From the NCBI GenBank assembly GCA_016932015.1, contig JAFGDQ010000020.1, positions 1 to 61,856 of the forward strand: a stretch of DNA of 61,856 nucleotides, written 5' to 3'. The translations under genes and the position numbers were made by a program. The notes beneath the pieces are model-generated. The model was not told where the DNA came from. It saw nothing but the letters and a program-made list of their open reading frames with translations, and did not search any database. This DNA is from Spirochaetota bacterium. GTDB taxonomy: Bacteria > Spirochaetota > UBA4802 > JAFGDQ01. Each line of letters begins with the position of its first letter. The first letter of the stretch is position 1. Below, piece after piece: positions 1 through 8,495 of this stretch.

Positions 1-157
1 ATAGTATATATAAAAGAAGAATCCTGTTTGAATTAATTGTAAAGTCCCTATTTATTTTTCCGACATCTAATAATATAGAATAAGTTTATTAAATTTATTC
101 TGCTGTTATTGAAATTCCATAAACAGCATTTACTTGATACTTCATGGAGAATTCAGC

Positions 158-679
158 ATGAAAAAAATTATTACCTTTTTTGTTTTTATTGTTTTAATCG
201 TTTCAGGATCAAATGTTACCGGTCTTACAGAAGACGGAACTTTGATGATCAATAAAATGAGGTTAATGCAGGAAGATATCCCGGAAGGATATATGTACGG
301 ACAAATTCCTGATTTTGCCAAGAAAGTATTAAAGCATAATCCGTGGAATATGGATAAAGACGCTATTAAAACATTGACAGAGAAGATTTATCCCGGCGGC
401 GATTATAATCAGGTAACTTCAATACACGTTACAATAATTGCCAAAAAAGAGACACCTCATGGGGATGACATTGTATGCTATATAATAAAATACAGAGACG
501 CAAAATCTGCAAAAGAAGAAATAAGCAAAATATCCGAATATGTGGGTTATAACGGTGACAGAGCTATCTTAAGCGTAATGGACAATATGGCTGTATTTCT
601 TCACGTGGACGATAAAGAAGATTTCCATATTATCCGTAAAATGGAAAAAACCATGAAAGAAAGGTTTAAGAGAGGCTGA
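158..679 (+). CDS. Putative secreted protein of unknown function
   Basis: The product is about 173 residues. The ATG at 158 is preferred over an upstream in-frame ATG at 134 because a GGAGA ribosome-binding sequence lies about 8 bases before it and because it places a clean signal peptide at the N-terminus (MKK, then a hydrophobic run FFVFIVLIVSG). The mature part is mixed alpha/beta with many Lys and Asp residues and no motif I recognise. It has no lipobox Cys, so it is probably periplasmic or outer-membrane associated. It is followed after 36 bases by the pseudo-receiver gene and may be cotranscribed with it. Confidence 0.6.
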   Translation: MKKIITFFVFIVLIVSGSNVTGLTEDGTLMINKMRLMQEDIPEGYMYGQIPDFAKKVLKHNPWNMDKDAIKTLTEKIYPGGDYNQVTSIHVTIIAKKETPHGDDIVCYIIKYRDAKSAKEEISKISEYVGYNGDRAILSVMDNMAVFLHVDDKEDFHIIRKMEKTMKERFKRG

Positions 680-715
680 AAACCTGATTTATTAACGGAC
701 GTAAACGGAGTATAA

Positions 716-1654
716 ATGCATAATGTTCTTGTGGTAGACCTGCCACCATATAAAGATAAAATAGTAAAAATATATAGAGAAAGCGGATACAGGGTACAGG
801 ATTCTGAATCCGCTTTTGATGCTATGGGAAAATTGAAAACATTTGATTTTGACCTTATAGTATCTGAAGTTGAACTTCCGGGAGATAACGCTTTCGAACT
901 CTATAATTATATCCAAACTCATTATCCCTACATCCCCATGATTATGATAACCGAGAAACAAATTGATATTTTTTTCGAGCGGATATTTCAGGAGGGGATT
1001 GGCAATGTTTTATGCAAACCGATAGTTAAAGAGGAACTTGTCAATCTTACGCAAAAGCTGATTACAAGAAAGAAAATCTTCGGTCTTCAGAATTACATGG
1101 GAGTTACTGAAGATATTAAGAAAATCAGAATAAAATCCTCAGCTGAGATCAGGGATAGTATTGACAAAGCAATAAGTAAAATTGAAGAGTGGAAATTTGA
1201 TATAGGCAACAAGACTATTCTGAAACTTGTTCTGAATGAAATAATTATTAACGCGGTTTATCATTCTCATGGTTATGGGAAACAGAAGGAAGAAAGAAAA
1301 AAGATAGATTTAAAAAAAGATGAACATGTTGACCTTTTTTTCGCAAAGAATTGTAACGGTTATGGAATTGCTATTGATGATTACAGAGGAAAGCTTACAA
1401 AAGCAGCTATTCTTGAGAATTTAAATAAAGCTATAAAACAAAGTGAAATGATCATAAGAGCCTATGAAACAGGAGAGGAGATTTCCGAGGAAATTTCCGA
1501 AACAGGCAGAGGGCTCGATATGTTGAGAAAAATTGCAAAGGATTATTATTTTATTATAAAAAAAAATGTAAGAACGGAAGTAATAATCCTGTTTAATAAT
1601 CAAAAGTCAGCCGGGCAGAAGGGCACTTCATTAAAAATAATTGAAGATGTATAA
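716..1654 (+). CDS. Pseudo-receiver fused to a GHKL (anti-sigma-type) ATPase domain
   Basis: The product is 312 residues in two domains. Residues 1-120 follow the response-regulator receiver pattern, but the phospho-acceptor Asp is replaced by Glu51 in the stretch DLIVSEVELPG, and the N-terminal acidic pair is reduced to one Asp (VVDLP). The conserved Lys is present (Lys101 in CKP). Residues 145-290 carry a GHKL ATPase fold: an N-box near 173-187 with Glu175 and Asn179, a G1-like segment DDYRG at 221-225 and a G2 box GRGLDML at 264-270. No His phosphorylation site is seen, so it resembles HATPase domains of anti-sigma/serine kinases rather than a sensor kinase. A GGAG ribosome-binding site precedes the ATG. 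Glu at the acceptor site could mimic constant phosphorylation; this is inference. Confidence 0.7.
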   Translation: MHNVLVVDLPPYKDKIVKIYRESGYRVQDSESAFDAMGKLKTFDFDLIVSEVELPGDNAFELYNYIQTHYPYIPMIMITEKQIDIFFERIFQEGIGNVLCKPIVKEELVNLTQKLITRKKIFGLQNYMGVTEDIKKIRIKSSAEIRDSIDKAISKIEEWKFDIGNKTILKLVLNEIIINAVYHSHGYGKQKEERKKIDLKKDEHVDLFFAKNCNGYGIAIDDYRGKLTKAAILENLNKAIKQSEMIIRAYETGEEISEEISETGRGLDMLRKIAKDYYFIIKKNVRTEVIILFNNQKSAGQKGTSLKIIEDV

Positions 1655-1723
1655 ATACCTGCCCTATACAGTTTTAGAAATAATAGACCCGGTTTCTGCT
1701 TCATTATTTCCGTGAAAAACTAG

Positions 1724-1753
1724 TTGACAATCTTTGAGCTGGTTTAGCAAAAT
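1724..1753 (+). promoter_or_regulatory. Probable sigma-70 promoter of tRNA-Val/thrS
   Basis: A perfect -35 TTGACA at 1724-1729 is followed after 18 bases by CAAAAT at 1748-1753 (4 of 6 matches to the -10 consensus). The predicted start near 1760 is about 20 bases before the tRNA, which fits a tRNA promoter. Confidence 0.55.
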
Positions 1754-1779
1754 CATACGTTCTATTGTCATTTTTTAAC

Positions 1780-1853
1780 GGGCGATTAGCTCAGCTGGCC
1801 AGAGCGCCTGCTCGACACGCAGGAGGTCGTTGGTTCAAGTCCAATATCGCCCA
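1780..1853 (+). tRNA. tRNA-Val (anticodon GAC)
   Basis: All four stems close: acceptor GGGCGAT (1780-1786) with ATCGCCC (1846-1852), D stem GCTC/GAGC, anticodon stem CCTGC/GCAGG (1807-1811/1819-1823) and T stem GTTGG/CCAAT (1829-1833/1841-1845). The loop TCGACAC places GAC at 1814-1816, which reads GUC/GUU valine codons. The discriminator is A1853, as expected for valine. CCA is not encoded, so the end must be added enzymatically. Position 33 is C (1813) rather than the near-universal U. The tRNA lies 32 bases before thrS and shares its strand. Confidence 0.92.
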
Positions 1854-1885
1854 TATTGGAATTACAACTTTTTCAGGTGAATTAA

Positions 1886-3823
1886 TTGAGCGAAGATATT
1901 CAGAGTACTGAATTTATTCAGATTGGCCTTCCCGATTCATCAATTCTGACAGTTAAAAAAGAATCAACTGTTTACGAAATAATCGGAAATATTGGCAAAG
2001 GTTTGCAAAAAGCGGCAATTTGTGCTAAAGTCAATGACCGAATTGTTGACCTGTCTCATCGTGTGAGCGCTGACTCTTCTTTGAGTGTGTTTACATTTGA
2101 TTCAAGAGAAGGAAAAGAGGTTTTCTGGCATTCCGCTTCTCATTTAATGGCCCAGGCAGTAAAAAAACTTTTTCCGGAAGTAAAAGTTACAATTGGTCCG
2201 GCCATTGACGATGGTTTCTATTACGATTTTGATAAAAAATCGCCGTTCGTTCCTGAAGATCTGGAACGAATCGAAGCTGAAATGAAAAAAATTCAGTCTG
2301 AGGCTCTTGAAATAACAAGGGAAGAGCTTAGTAAAGACGATGCGATTAAGCTTTTCAGCTCATTAAATGAAACATATAAAGTTGAGCTTTTAAATGAACT
2401 GGATACGGACAAAGTGTCAATCTACAGGCAGGGTGATTTTGTTGACATGTGCCGCGGGCCTCATGTCCCGGATACTTCATATATTAAGTTTTTTAAGCTG
2501 CTTTCCATAGCCGGAGCCTACTGGCGCGGAGATGAGAAGAACAAGATGCTTCAGAGAATTTACGGGGTTGCTTTCCCTGACCAGAAAGCACTGAAGTCTC
2601 ATCTGGCAATACTTGAAGAGGCGAAACAAAGAGATCACAGGAAGCTTGGGAAGGAACTGGAGCTTTTTTCAATTCAGGAAGATGTGGGGCCCGGCCTTGT
2701 GCTGTGGCATCCGAAAGGTGCCCGGTTAAAGAATATAATCGAAAGCTTCTGGAAAGACGAGCATTATAAAAACGGGTATGAGATGATTTCAACGCCTCAT
2801 ATCGGAAGAGCCAATCTCTGGCAGACAAGCGGGCATCTTGATTTTTATAATGAGAATATGTATTCTCCAATGGATATTGAAGGGCAGGATTATTATGTAA
2901 AACCGATGAACTGTCCTTTTCACCTTGCTATTTATAAGAGTAAATCATTTTCATACAGAGAACTTCCGCTAAGATGGGCTGAATTAGGCACAGTTTACAG
3001 ATATGAACGCAGCGGAGTATTGCACGGCCTTCTGCGTGTACGCGGATTTACGCAGGATGACGGGCATCTCATCTGCAGGCCTGACCAGATGCCTGAGGAA
3101 ATTGACCGGGTAATTGATTTCTGCCTGAAAATGCTGAAAATATTCGGTTTTGAAAAATTCAAACTGTACCTGGCGACAAAACCTGCTGAGAAATCGGTCG
3201 GGGATCAGAACATGTGGGACTCTGCAACGCAGGCTCTTGAGGAGGCTCTCAAAAGAACAGGAATAGGATATGAAGTTGATGAGGGCGGTGGCGCATTTTA
3301 TGGCCCTAAAATAGATATAAAGATTACAGACGCTCTTGGGCGTGAATGGCAGTGCTCAACAATTCAGTTTGATTTTAATATGTCCGAGCGTTTTGACCTG
3401 ACATACATTGCTCAGGACGGCAAAAAGCACAGGCCGTATATGATTCACAGGGCATTGCTTGGTTCTCTGGAAAGATTTTTAGGAATTCTTATCGAACATT
3501 ATGCGGGGAAATTTCCGGTATGGCTGGCTCCCGTGCAGATTATTTTTATAAATGTTGGAGAAGAGCAGAAAGACTTTACAGAACACATAATAGATAAATT
3601 TACGAATATGGGAATCAGGGCGGAATCCGACCTGAGAGATGAAACAATAGGATATAAAATAAGGGATGCAATCGGGAAAAAAGTCCCTTATATTGGCGTT
3701 ACAGGCAAACGGGAAGCTGAAAATAATACTGTATCCCTGAGAAAAAGGGGAGAAAAGGACTCTTCAGAAATTAAGATTGAAGATTTAATCAGTCTGATTA
3801 TGTCTGATATGCGTCCTGAATAG
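1886..3823 (+). CDS. thrS: Threonyl-tRNA synthetase
   Basis: The 645-residue product has the normal family length and charges tRNA-Thr in the cytoplasm. It has an N-terminal TGS domain (about 10-70), the second additional domain with the editing-type motif HSASHLMAQAVKKLFP, the class II catalytic core with MNCPFHLAIYKSK and HGLLRVRGFTQDDGH, and a C-terminal anticodon-binding domain ending near residue 640. The start is a TTG at 1886 with an AGGTGA ribosome-binding sequence about 5 bases ahead; no ATG is suitably placed. It heads the translation gene block thrS-infC-rpmI-rplT, an arrangement shared by many bacteria. Confidence 0.97.
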   Translation: MSEDIQSTEFIQIGLPDSSILTVKKESTVYEIIGNIGKGLQKAAICAKVNDRIVDLSHRVSADSSLSVFTFDSREGKEVFWHSASHLMAQAVKKLFPEVKVTIGPAIDDGFYYDFDKKSPFVPEDLERIEAEMKKIQSEALEITREELSKDDAIKLFSSLNETYKVELLNELDTDKVSIYRQGDFVDMCRGPHVPDTSYIKFFKLLSIAGAYWRGDEKNKMLQRIYGVAFPDQKALKSHLAILEEAKQRDHRKLGKELELFSIQEDVGPGLVLWHPKGARLKNIIESFWKDEHYKNGYEMISTPHIGRANLWQTSGHLDFYNENMYSPMDIEGQDYYVKPMNCPFHLAIYKSKSFSYRELPLRWAELGTVYRYERSGVLHGLLRVRGFTQDDGHLICRPDQMPEEIDRVIDFCLKMLKIFGFEKFKLYLATKPAEKSVGDQNMWDSATQALEEALKRTGIGYEVDEGGGAFYGPKIDIKITDALGREWQCSTIQFDFNMSERFDLTYIAQDGKKHRPYMIHRALLGSLERFLGILIEHYAGKFPVWLAPVQIIFINVGEEQKDFTEHIIDKFTNMGIRAESDLRDETIGYKIRDAIGKKVPYIGVTGKREAENNTVSLRKRGEKDSSEIKIEDLISLIMSDMRPE

Positions 3824-3929
3824 CTGAAAACAGCAATTAATTCTGTAAAAATAAAAAACTGTTGGAATTTTAGTTGATTTTATATTATGGTATTTTTCAG
3901 TATCACAATAATACATATAATGAGATGAT

Positions 3930-3943
3930 GGAGGAACACTATA
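3930..3943 (+). promoter_or_regulatory. infC ribosome-binding site and AUA initiation codon
   Basis: A strong GGAGG at 3930-3934 is followed after six bases by ATA at 3941, which is in frame with infC. The first ATG (3962) is 27 bases from this site, far too distant. IF3 genes are known for rare start codons (AUU, AUC, AUA) that IF3 itself discriminates against, giving autoregulation. Confidence 0.75.
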
Positions 3944-4522
3944 AATAAATTTGATACAAAAATGGATAAAGGCAAAGGCCTCAGGATTAATGAGGAAATT
4001 AAAGCAAACCAGGTAAGACTCGTAATTGATGGGAATGAAGCAGAAATTGTTTCAATCGAAGATGCTTTAAAAACCGCAAAAGAAAAATCTCTGGATTTAG
4101 TTGAAATATCTCCAAATCAGGATCCGCCTGTAGTAAAATTAATGGATTACAGCAGGTATGTATTTGACCAGAGGAAAAAGAGCAAGGAACAAAAGAAAAA
4201 GCAGAAGGTTATCCATTTAAAAGAGATTAAATTAAGGCCTGCCATAGCCAGCAATGATTATGATCATAAATTAAATCAGGCAAAGCAGTTTATTGAGAAA
4301 GGGGATAAGGTCAAATTCAGCATCAGGTTCAAGGGTCGTGAAATAGTTCACAATGATCTTGGATTCAGCCTGCTGCAACGTGTTCTTGAAGATTTAGATG
4401 ATATAATGCAGGTGGAACAGCAGCCTACTTCTGAAGGCAGGGCAATCTCGATGATAGTTGCTCCTTTAGCAGGTTCGAAAAGAAAGAAAACAAAAATACA
4501 AGACGATGAAGAAAACAATTAA
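3941..4522 (+). CDS. infC: Translation initiation factor IF-3
   Basis: IF3 binds the 30S subunit, prevents premature 50S joining and checks the start codon. The N-domain motif GLRINEEI is followed by VRLVIDGNEAEIVSI, the linker is basic (RKKSKEQKKKQK) and the C-domain has EIKLRPAI and KVKFSIRFKGRE. I start it at ATA 3941, giving about 193 residues that begin MNKFDTK, because that codon has the correctly spaced GGAGG; the ATG at 3962 would give 186 residues without a usable ribosome-binding site. The acidic C-terminal tail (DDEENN) is an extension after the folded domain. It is followed 14 bases later by rpmI. Confidence 0.93.
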   Translation: MNKFDTKMDKGKGLRINEEIKANQVRLVIDGNEAEIVSIEDALKTAKEKSLDLVEISPNQDPPVVKLMDYSRYVFDQRKKSKEQKKKQKVIHLKEIKLRPAIASNDYDHKLNQAKQFIEKGDKVKFSIRFKGREIVHNDLGFSLLQRVLEDLDDIMQVEQQPTSEGRAISMIVAPLAGSKRKKTKIQDDEENN

Positions 4523-4536
4523 GGACGGAATAGAAA

Positions 4537-4737
4537 ATGCCTAAATTAAAGACAAACAGCGGGGCTAAGAAAAGATTCAAACTTACTAAAAACGGTAAAG
4601 TGAAAAGAGCAAATGCTTTTAGAAATCACATGCTTGATTGTAAAACAACAAAAAGAAAAAGACAGCTCAGAAAATCCAGCATAACATCAAGCTCAGAAGC
4701 AAATAGAGTTAAGAGAATGATCCCTTACGCGGGTTGA
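4537..4737 (+). CDS. rpmI: Ribosomal protein bL35
   Basis: The 66-residue, very basic product opens with MPKLKTNSGAKKRFKLT, the family signature, and has normal length. It belongs to the large subunit. It sits between infC and rplT, the conserved order, 14 bases after infC, and is presumably under the same IF3/L20-type translational control. Confidence 0.97.
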   Translation: MPKLKTNSGAKKRFKLTKNGKVKRANAFRNHMLDCKTTKRKRQLRKSSITSSSEANRVKRMIPYAG

Positions 4738-4765
4738 GATTAAATATATTTAAAAGAGGAAAGTC

Positions 4766-5119
4766 ATGCCTAGAGCAACAAGTGGAACAATACATAGCAA
4801 AAGAAGAAAAAAAGTATTAAAAGATACCAAAGGCTTTATTGGAGCAAGAAGCAGATTATTTCGTACAGCCAAAGACGCGAGAAGAAGAGCTCTTCAGAAT
4901 TCATACATTCACAGAAGAATGAAAAAAAGAGATTTTCGCGCGCTTTGGATTATCAGAATTAATGCTGCGGCTAAATTATGCGGAACTTCATACAGCAGAC
5001 TGATTTCAGGTCTGAAGAAAGCCGGTGTTGAATTAAACAGGAAAATGCTTGCAGAGATTGCAGTAACAGACCTTAATGCTTTTCAGAAGATTGCAGATAA
5101 ATCCAAAGCAAATTCCTGA
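4766..5119 (+). CDS. rplT: Ribosomal protein bL20
   Basis: The 117-residue basic protein begins MPRATSGTIHSKRRKKVLK and includes KGFIGARSRLFRTAKDA and FRALWIIRINAAAK, all family-typical. bL20 binds 23S rRNA early in assembly and in many bacteria represses the infC operon. An AGAGGAAAG ribosome-binding sequence precedes the ATG. Confidence 0.97.
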   Translation: MPRATSGTIHSKRRKKVLKDTKGFIGARSRLFRTAKDARRRALQNSYIHRRMKKRDFRALWIIRINAAAKLCGTSYSRLISGLKKAGVELNRKMLAEIAVTDLNAFQKIADKSKANS

Positions 5120-5152
5120 TCCAGTCTTCAGCCATAGGTGCAGAACACCTGG

Positions 5153-6079
5153 ATGTTAAAATACAGAGTTATTACAGTAAGCGCCGTGTTAATGGCGCTT
5201 ATTTTGTTTATATTCTCCGCACATAAAATGTCTCCCAAGCTGTCTGCGATGCCTCTTACAGAGACCGTCTATACCATCCCGGAAAGCAGTATTGACTTCA
5301 GCTTTTCAGAGGAAATCATTCGAATAAACCGGAATTACAGAAAGGAAACCTGTTCAATCGGAATAGGCGTTTTAAACGATTTGTCAATATGGTATTCATT
5401 TGAATATCTGCATAACGGTATAAACAGCCCGGAGAATAAACTCGGTGATTCCTTTTTCAAAATATGGTGCTATATAGATGATTTTTATGATATCCTTCAC
5501 ACAGGTTTTCTGATTCAGTTCAGAATTCCCTCGGGAGTAAATGCCTATACTGAAGCTGGATGGAGAAATGTTTCATTCGGCAACAATGAAATAAAAATAG
5601 GGCCTGTATTTAAAATAGATATTAAGGATTTCATATTTCTGCATTTGAATCTGTTTTATGTTTTCAGACAGGGTCCGAATGAAGATTTCTACGGAGGTTT
5701 CTATTTTAACCTGGCTGAGAAGGAAACATATAAAAATATTTTCGGACTTAACCCGCGGGCTGAGAACACTTTCCTGAGCGGTTCCAGATTAAAGAATGAT
5801 TATGTTATAAATTCAATGGCTCTGAACACGAACCGTTTTTATCCTGTAATTCCATTCCTTGAAATATATTTTTCCTGTAGGATTCATGAAAAACAGAACA
5901 GTTTATATGATCACCTGCCTGTGGAAGGATCCGGGATCAATCCTGTCTTTGTTTCAATCGGAGGAAAATATTTTATCTCTGAACCCGCTTATTTCGGCTT
6001 TTATTATATATGCAATCCAAAGAGAGTAAAAAATTTTATTAAAGATATTTTCGGTTTTGATTTTAGCTTGCAATTTTAA
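5153..6079 (+). CDS. Putative exported protein, possibly outer-membrane beta-rich
   Basis: I use ATG 5153 (about 308 residues); a GTG at 5138 would add five residues but has no ribosome-binding site, whereas AGGTG at 5136-5140 sits 12 bases before the ATG. The N-terminus is a signal-type segment (MLKYR followed by ITVSAVLMALILFIF). The rest alternates aromatic and polar residues in short strands (for example FYGGFYFNLAEKE) and ends in FDFSLQF; a terminal Phe after beta-like residues is typical of outer-membrane barrels. I recognise no family. The ribosome-binding sequence lies in a 5-bp hairpin (AGGTG/CACCT) that could limit initiation. Confidence 0.6.
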   Translation: MLKYRVITVSAVLMALILFIFSAHKMSPKLSAMPLTETVYTIPESSIDFSFSEEIIRINRNYRKETCSIGIGVLNDLSIWYSFEYLHNGINSPENKLGDSFFKIWCYIDDFYDILHTGFLIQFRIPSGVNAYTEAGWRNVSFGNNEIKIGPVFKIDIKDFIFLHLNLFYVFRQGPNEDFYGGFYFNLAEKETYKNIFGLNPRAENTFLSGSRLKNDYVINSMALNTNRFYPVIPFLEIYFSCRIHEKQNSLYDHLPVEGSGINPVFVSIGGKYFISEPAYFGFYYICNPKRVKNFIKDIFGFDFSLQF

Positions 6080-6266
6080 AACAGAAGTATCATAATATTT
6101 TGTATCAGAAGAACATATCAGGATTTGTATTTCTGTATTTTAAGTAATATAAGATAGTAATTTATTAACTTTACTTGAGATTTCAGCCGAACATATAAAA
6201 AGGACTTCGAATATAAGAATCTTATTATTTTAAAATAAATAAATGCTCTAATGGAGGTATGTAATA

Positions 6267-6959
6267 ATGATTTCTATGCAACAATTAGAAGAGCTGGAAA
6301 GCAGGATTGTAAAAGCATTACAACTTATCGGTGACCTGAGAACAGAGAACGCGAAACTTGAAACAGATAATGAATCACTTCAGGCGCAGGCTGAAGAAGC
6401 CAAGCTTAGCCTTGAAGAGAAAGAGCAGGAATTGGCAAGGCTCCAGAAAGAGCTTGATCAGAAGGTAAAAGAACTGGAGGATATCAGAGAGAAAGAAGAT
6501 GTTCTCGAAAAGAAAATAATAGAACTGCTTACTAAAATGGATTCCCTCAAAGACGGAAGCGCTCCTAATTATTCAGCTCCCGAACCGGCGTCTGTACAGG
6601 TTAAAGAGCCTGCAGCTGATTCTTCGGAGGAAACTTTAGGCTCTCCAATGGAAGATGATCTTGGAATGGAAGATGATGCAGCTGTTGAATCAATTGAAGA
6701 TGACTCTGATTTTTCTGACGAGGAAGATGATATTATAGTCATTGATGATGAAGACAACGGAGATATAAGCCTGTCTTCAGAGGATGATGATAGCGATGAC
6801 GAAGTCGTATTGCTCGATGATGAAGATGACGATATAGTTATTGATGATGTAGATGACGAGCTTGTAATTATTGACGATTCAGAGGATGATGAATTATCTG
6901 ATGTGCCGATGGATGATGACGATGATTTTCTGATAGTAGAAGAGGAAGATAAAGAATAA
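6267..6959 (+). CDS. Coiled-coil protein with acidic repeat tail, likely ZapB-like partner of ZapA
   Basis: The 230-residue product begins with a coiled coil (about 1-95; QQLEELESRIVKALQLIGDL, then heptads rich in E, L and K), resembling short ZapB-type division proteins. After a Pro/Ala/Ser linker (about 96-125) the C-terminal third is almost entirely Asp/Glu, broken by five short hydrophobic cores (IIVID, VVLLD, DIVID, LVIID, FLIVE). A GGAGG ribosome-binding site lies 9 bases before the start. It is 53 bases upstream of zapA, so a role at the division ring is likely but inferred. The tail has very biased codon use (GAT/GAC). Confidence 0.65.
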   Translation: MISMQQLEELESRIVKALQLIGDLRTENAKLETDNESLQAQAEEAKLSLEEKEQELARLQKELDQKVKELEDIREKEDVLEKKIIELLTKMDSLKDGSAPNYSAPEPASVQVKEPAADSSEETLGSPMEDDLGMEDDAAVESIEDDSDFSDEEDDIIVIDDEDNGDISLSSEDDDSDDEVVLLDDEDDDIVIDDVDDELVIIDDSEDDELSDVPMDDDDDFLIVEEEDKE

Positions 6960-7012
6960 ATTCTGTTAAAACAGGGTTTATTTTATAAGTTGTTTTTAAT
7001 GAGGAATGATAA

Positions 7013-7330
7013 ATGGAAAGTAAGGTAAAAGTCAGCATATATGGTAATGAGTATAGTATTCTGGGCGATGCTGAACCGGAATATATCCTTAAGCTTGCTG
7101 AATATATTAATAAAAAAATGCAGGAAATCGGTAAAACAATTACAAGCGGAAATACAACGCAGATTGCAATTCTTGCTGCTCTGAATATTGCCGATGAATA
7201 TTTTCAGCTCCAGGATATAAAAGGCGATATTACGGGTGAAATGGAGAAAAAGACAAGAGCATTAATCTCAATGCTTGATGAAGGGCTGATTGGGGATATT
7301 TTTGCCGCTACACAGGCATTTGCAGGCTGA
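7013..7330 (+). CDS. zapA: Cell division protein ZapA
   Basis: The 105-residue product matches the ZapA family: the N-terminal strand pair KVSIYGNEYSILGDAEPEYI, then a long helix with LAEYINKKMQEIGK and ILAALNIADEYFQ. ZapA binds FtsZ and bundles protofilaments at the Z ring. The start ATG follows GAGGAATG. The preceding coiled-coil gene is probably cotranscribed and may encode its partner. Confidence 0.88.
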   Translation: MESKVKVSIYGNEYSILGDAEPEYILKLAEYINKKMQEIGKTITSGNTTQIAILAALNIADEYFQLQDIKGDITGEMEKKTRALISMLDEGLIGDIFAATQAFAG

Positions 7331-7380
7331 AAACCTTACTTGAACCTGCCGTTCTAAAAATAATTAATTTATTTATATAA

Positions 7381-8484
7381 ATGCGATTTGCAATATTCAC
7401 TTTCCTTTGTGTATTATTAATCACCGGTTGTTCTTCAACTGCCGGGAAAAAAATTGCTGAGCCGGAAGAAATTAAAACGAAAAAACTGCATCCGCGTCCG
7501 TTGGATGAAGTTTGTGTTTTATTTGCCGGCGATGTCATGCTCGACTGGGGAATTAGTGACACAATGGAAAAAATGGGGGTAAGTTATCCTCTCCTTCATC
7601 TGAAAGATTTTCTTCGTTCTTTCGACTACCGATTTTGCAATCTTGAATGCCCCATAGCAAAGGAAGGCGATATTCATCCGGATAAAAAATACGTTTTTCT
7701 CGGAAAACCCGTGCATATTGAATTATTAAAATATGCAGGTATTGATGGGGTGAGTCTTGCCAACAATCATGCCTGCGATTACGGGAAATCCGCCCTTCTT
7801 TATACTGTCAAAAACCTGATTTCCAGCGGGATAAGTATTTCCGGAGCCGGTGAAAACAGAAGTGAAGCGCATCTGCCGGTAGTTGTTGAAAAGAATGATG
7901 TTAATATTGCAATAATGGCTTATACCGCTATAGCTTATGATTATTCTTTTGCAGGTGAGAATTCTCCCGGAGTTGCAAGGGCGAGGATTGATTTAATTGC
8001 CAAAGATATTGCTCAGTTTAAGGAGTACTATGATTATTTTGTTGTTTCGGTTCACTGGGGCGATGAGTACTCGGATTATCCCAACAGCAGACAAATCCAG
8101 CTTGCCCATCAGATAATCGACAGCGGAGCAGATGTAATTGTAGGGCATCATCCTCATATATTTCAGGGAGTTGAAATATACAGGAACAAACCGATTTTTT
8201 ATTCCATAGGAAATTTTATTTTTGGATCCGTTAATGAGGATATTAAGAATAATATTCTTGTAAGTGTTACGTTCTCGAAAAAAGATATTAAGGAATTCAG
8301 AATTTTTCCAATAAACGGGAATACAGCAACAAGTCCTTTTCAATACAGTTTGTTGAAAGGGAGGGAAGCAGATGATTCCTTGAAGGATCTTCTATATCTT
8401 TCAAAACCGCTGGGATCAAAATTTATAAGAAAGTCAAAAATCAGGGAATCATCAATAATCTATTCATTTAATCAAAAAAAATAA
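7381..8484 (+). CDS. CapA-family (PGA_cap) metallophosphatase-like lipoprotein
   Basis: The 367-residue product starts with a lipoprotein signal (LLITGC, lipidation at Cys17). The CapA/PgsA fold follows with FAGDVMLDWG near 48-57, the conserved SLANNHACDYG, VSVHWGDEY and VGHHPHIFQGVEIY, then FYSIGNFIFG. Members are calcineurin-like enzymes linked to poly-gamma-glutamate or cell-surface polymer synthesis; here no cap synthetase genes are adjacent, so the substrate is unknown. It lies 50 bases after zapA with no clear ribosome-binding site. It converges on the HDAC gene, with only 11 bases between the ends. Confidence 0.88.
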   Translation: MRFAIFTFLCVLLITGCSSTAGKKIAEPEEIKTKKLHPRPLDEVCVLFAGDVMLDWGISDTMEKMGVSYPLLHLKDFLRSFDYRFCNLECPIAKEGDIHPDKKYVFLGKPVHIELLKYAGIDGVSLANNHACDYGKSALLYTVKNLISSGISISGAGENRSEAHLPVVVEKNDVNIAIMAYTAIAYDYSFAGENSPGVARARIDLIAKDIAQFKEYYDYFVVSVHWGDEYSDYPNSRQIQLAHQIIDSGADVIVGHHPHIFQGVEIYRNKPIFYSIGNFIFGSVNEDIKNNILVSVTFSKKDIKEFRIFPINGNTATSPFQYSLLKGREADDSLKDLLYLSKPLGSKFIRKSKIRESSIIYSFNQKK

Positions 8485-8495
8485 TCGGATAGAAT

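Noticed and set aside
2493..2870. Antisense frame of 125 codons in thrS
   Set aside because: It lies wholly inside a well-supported gene and has no recognisable domain.
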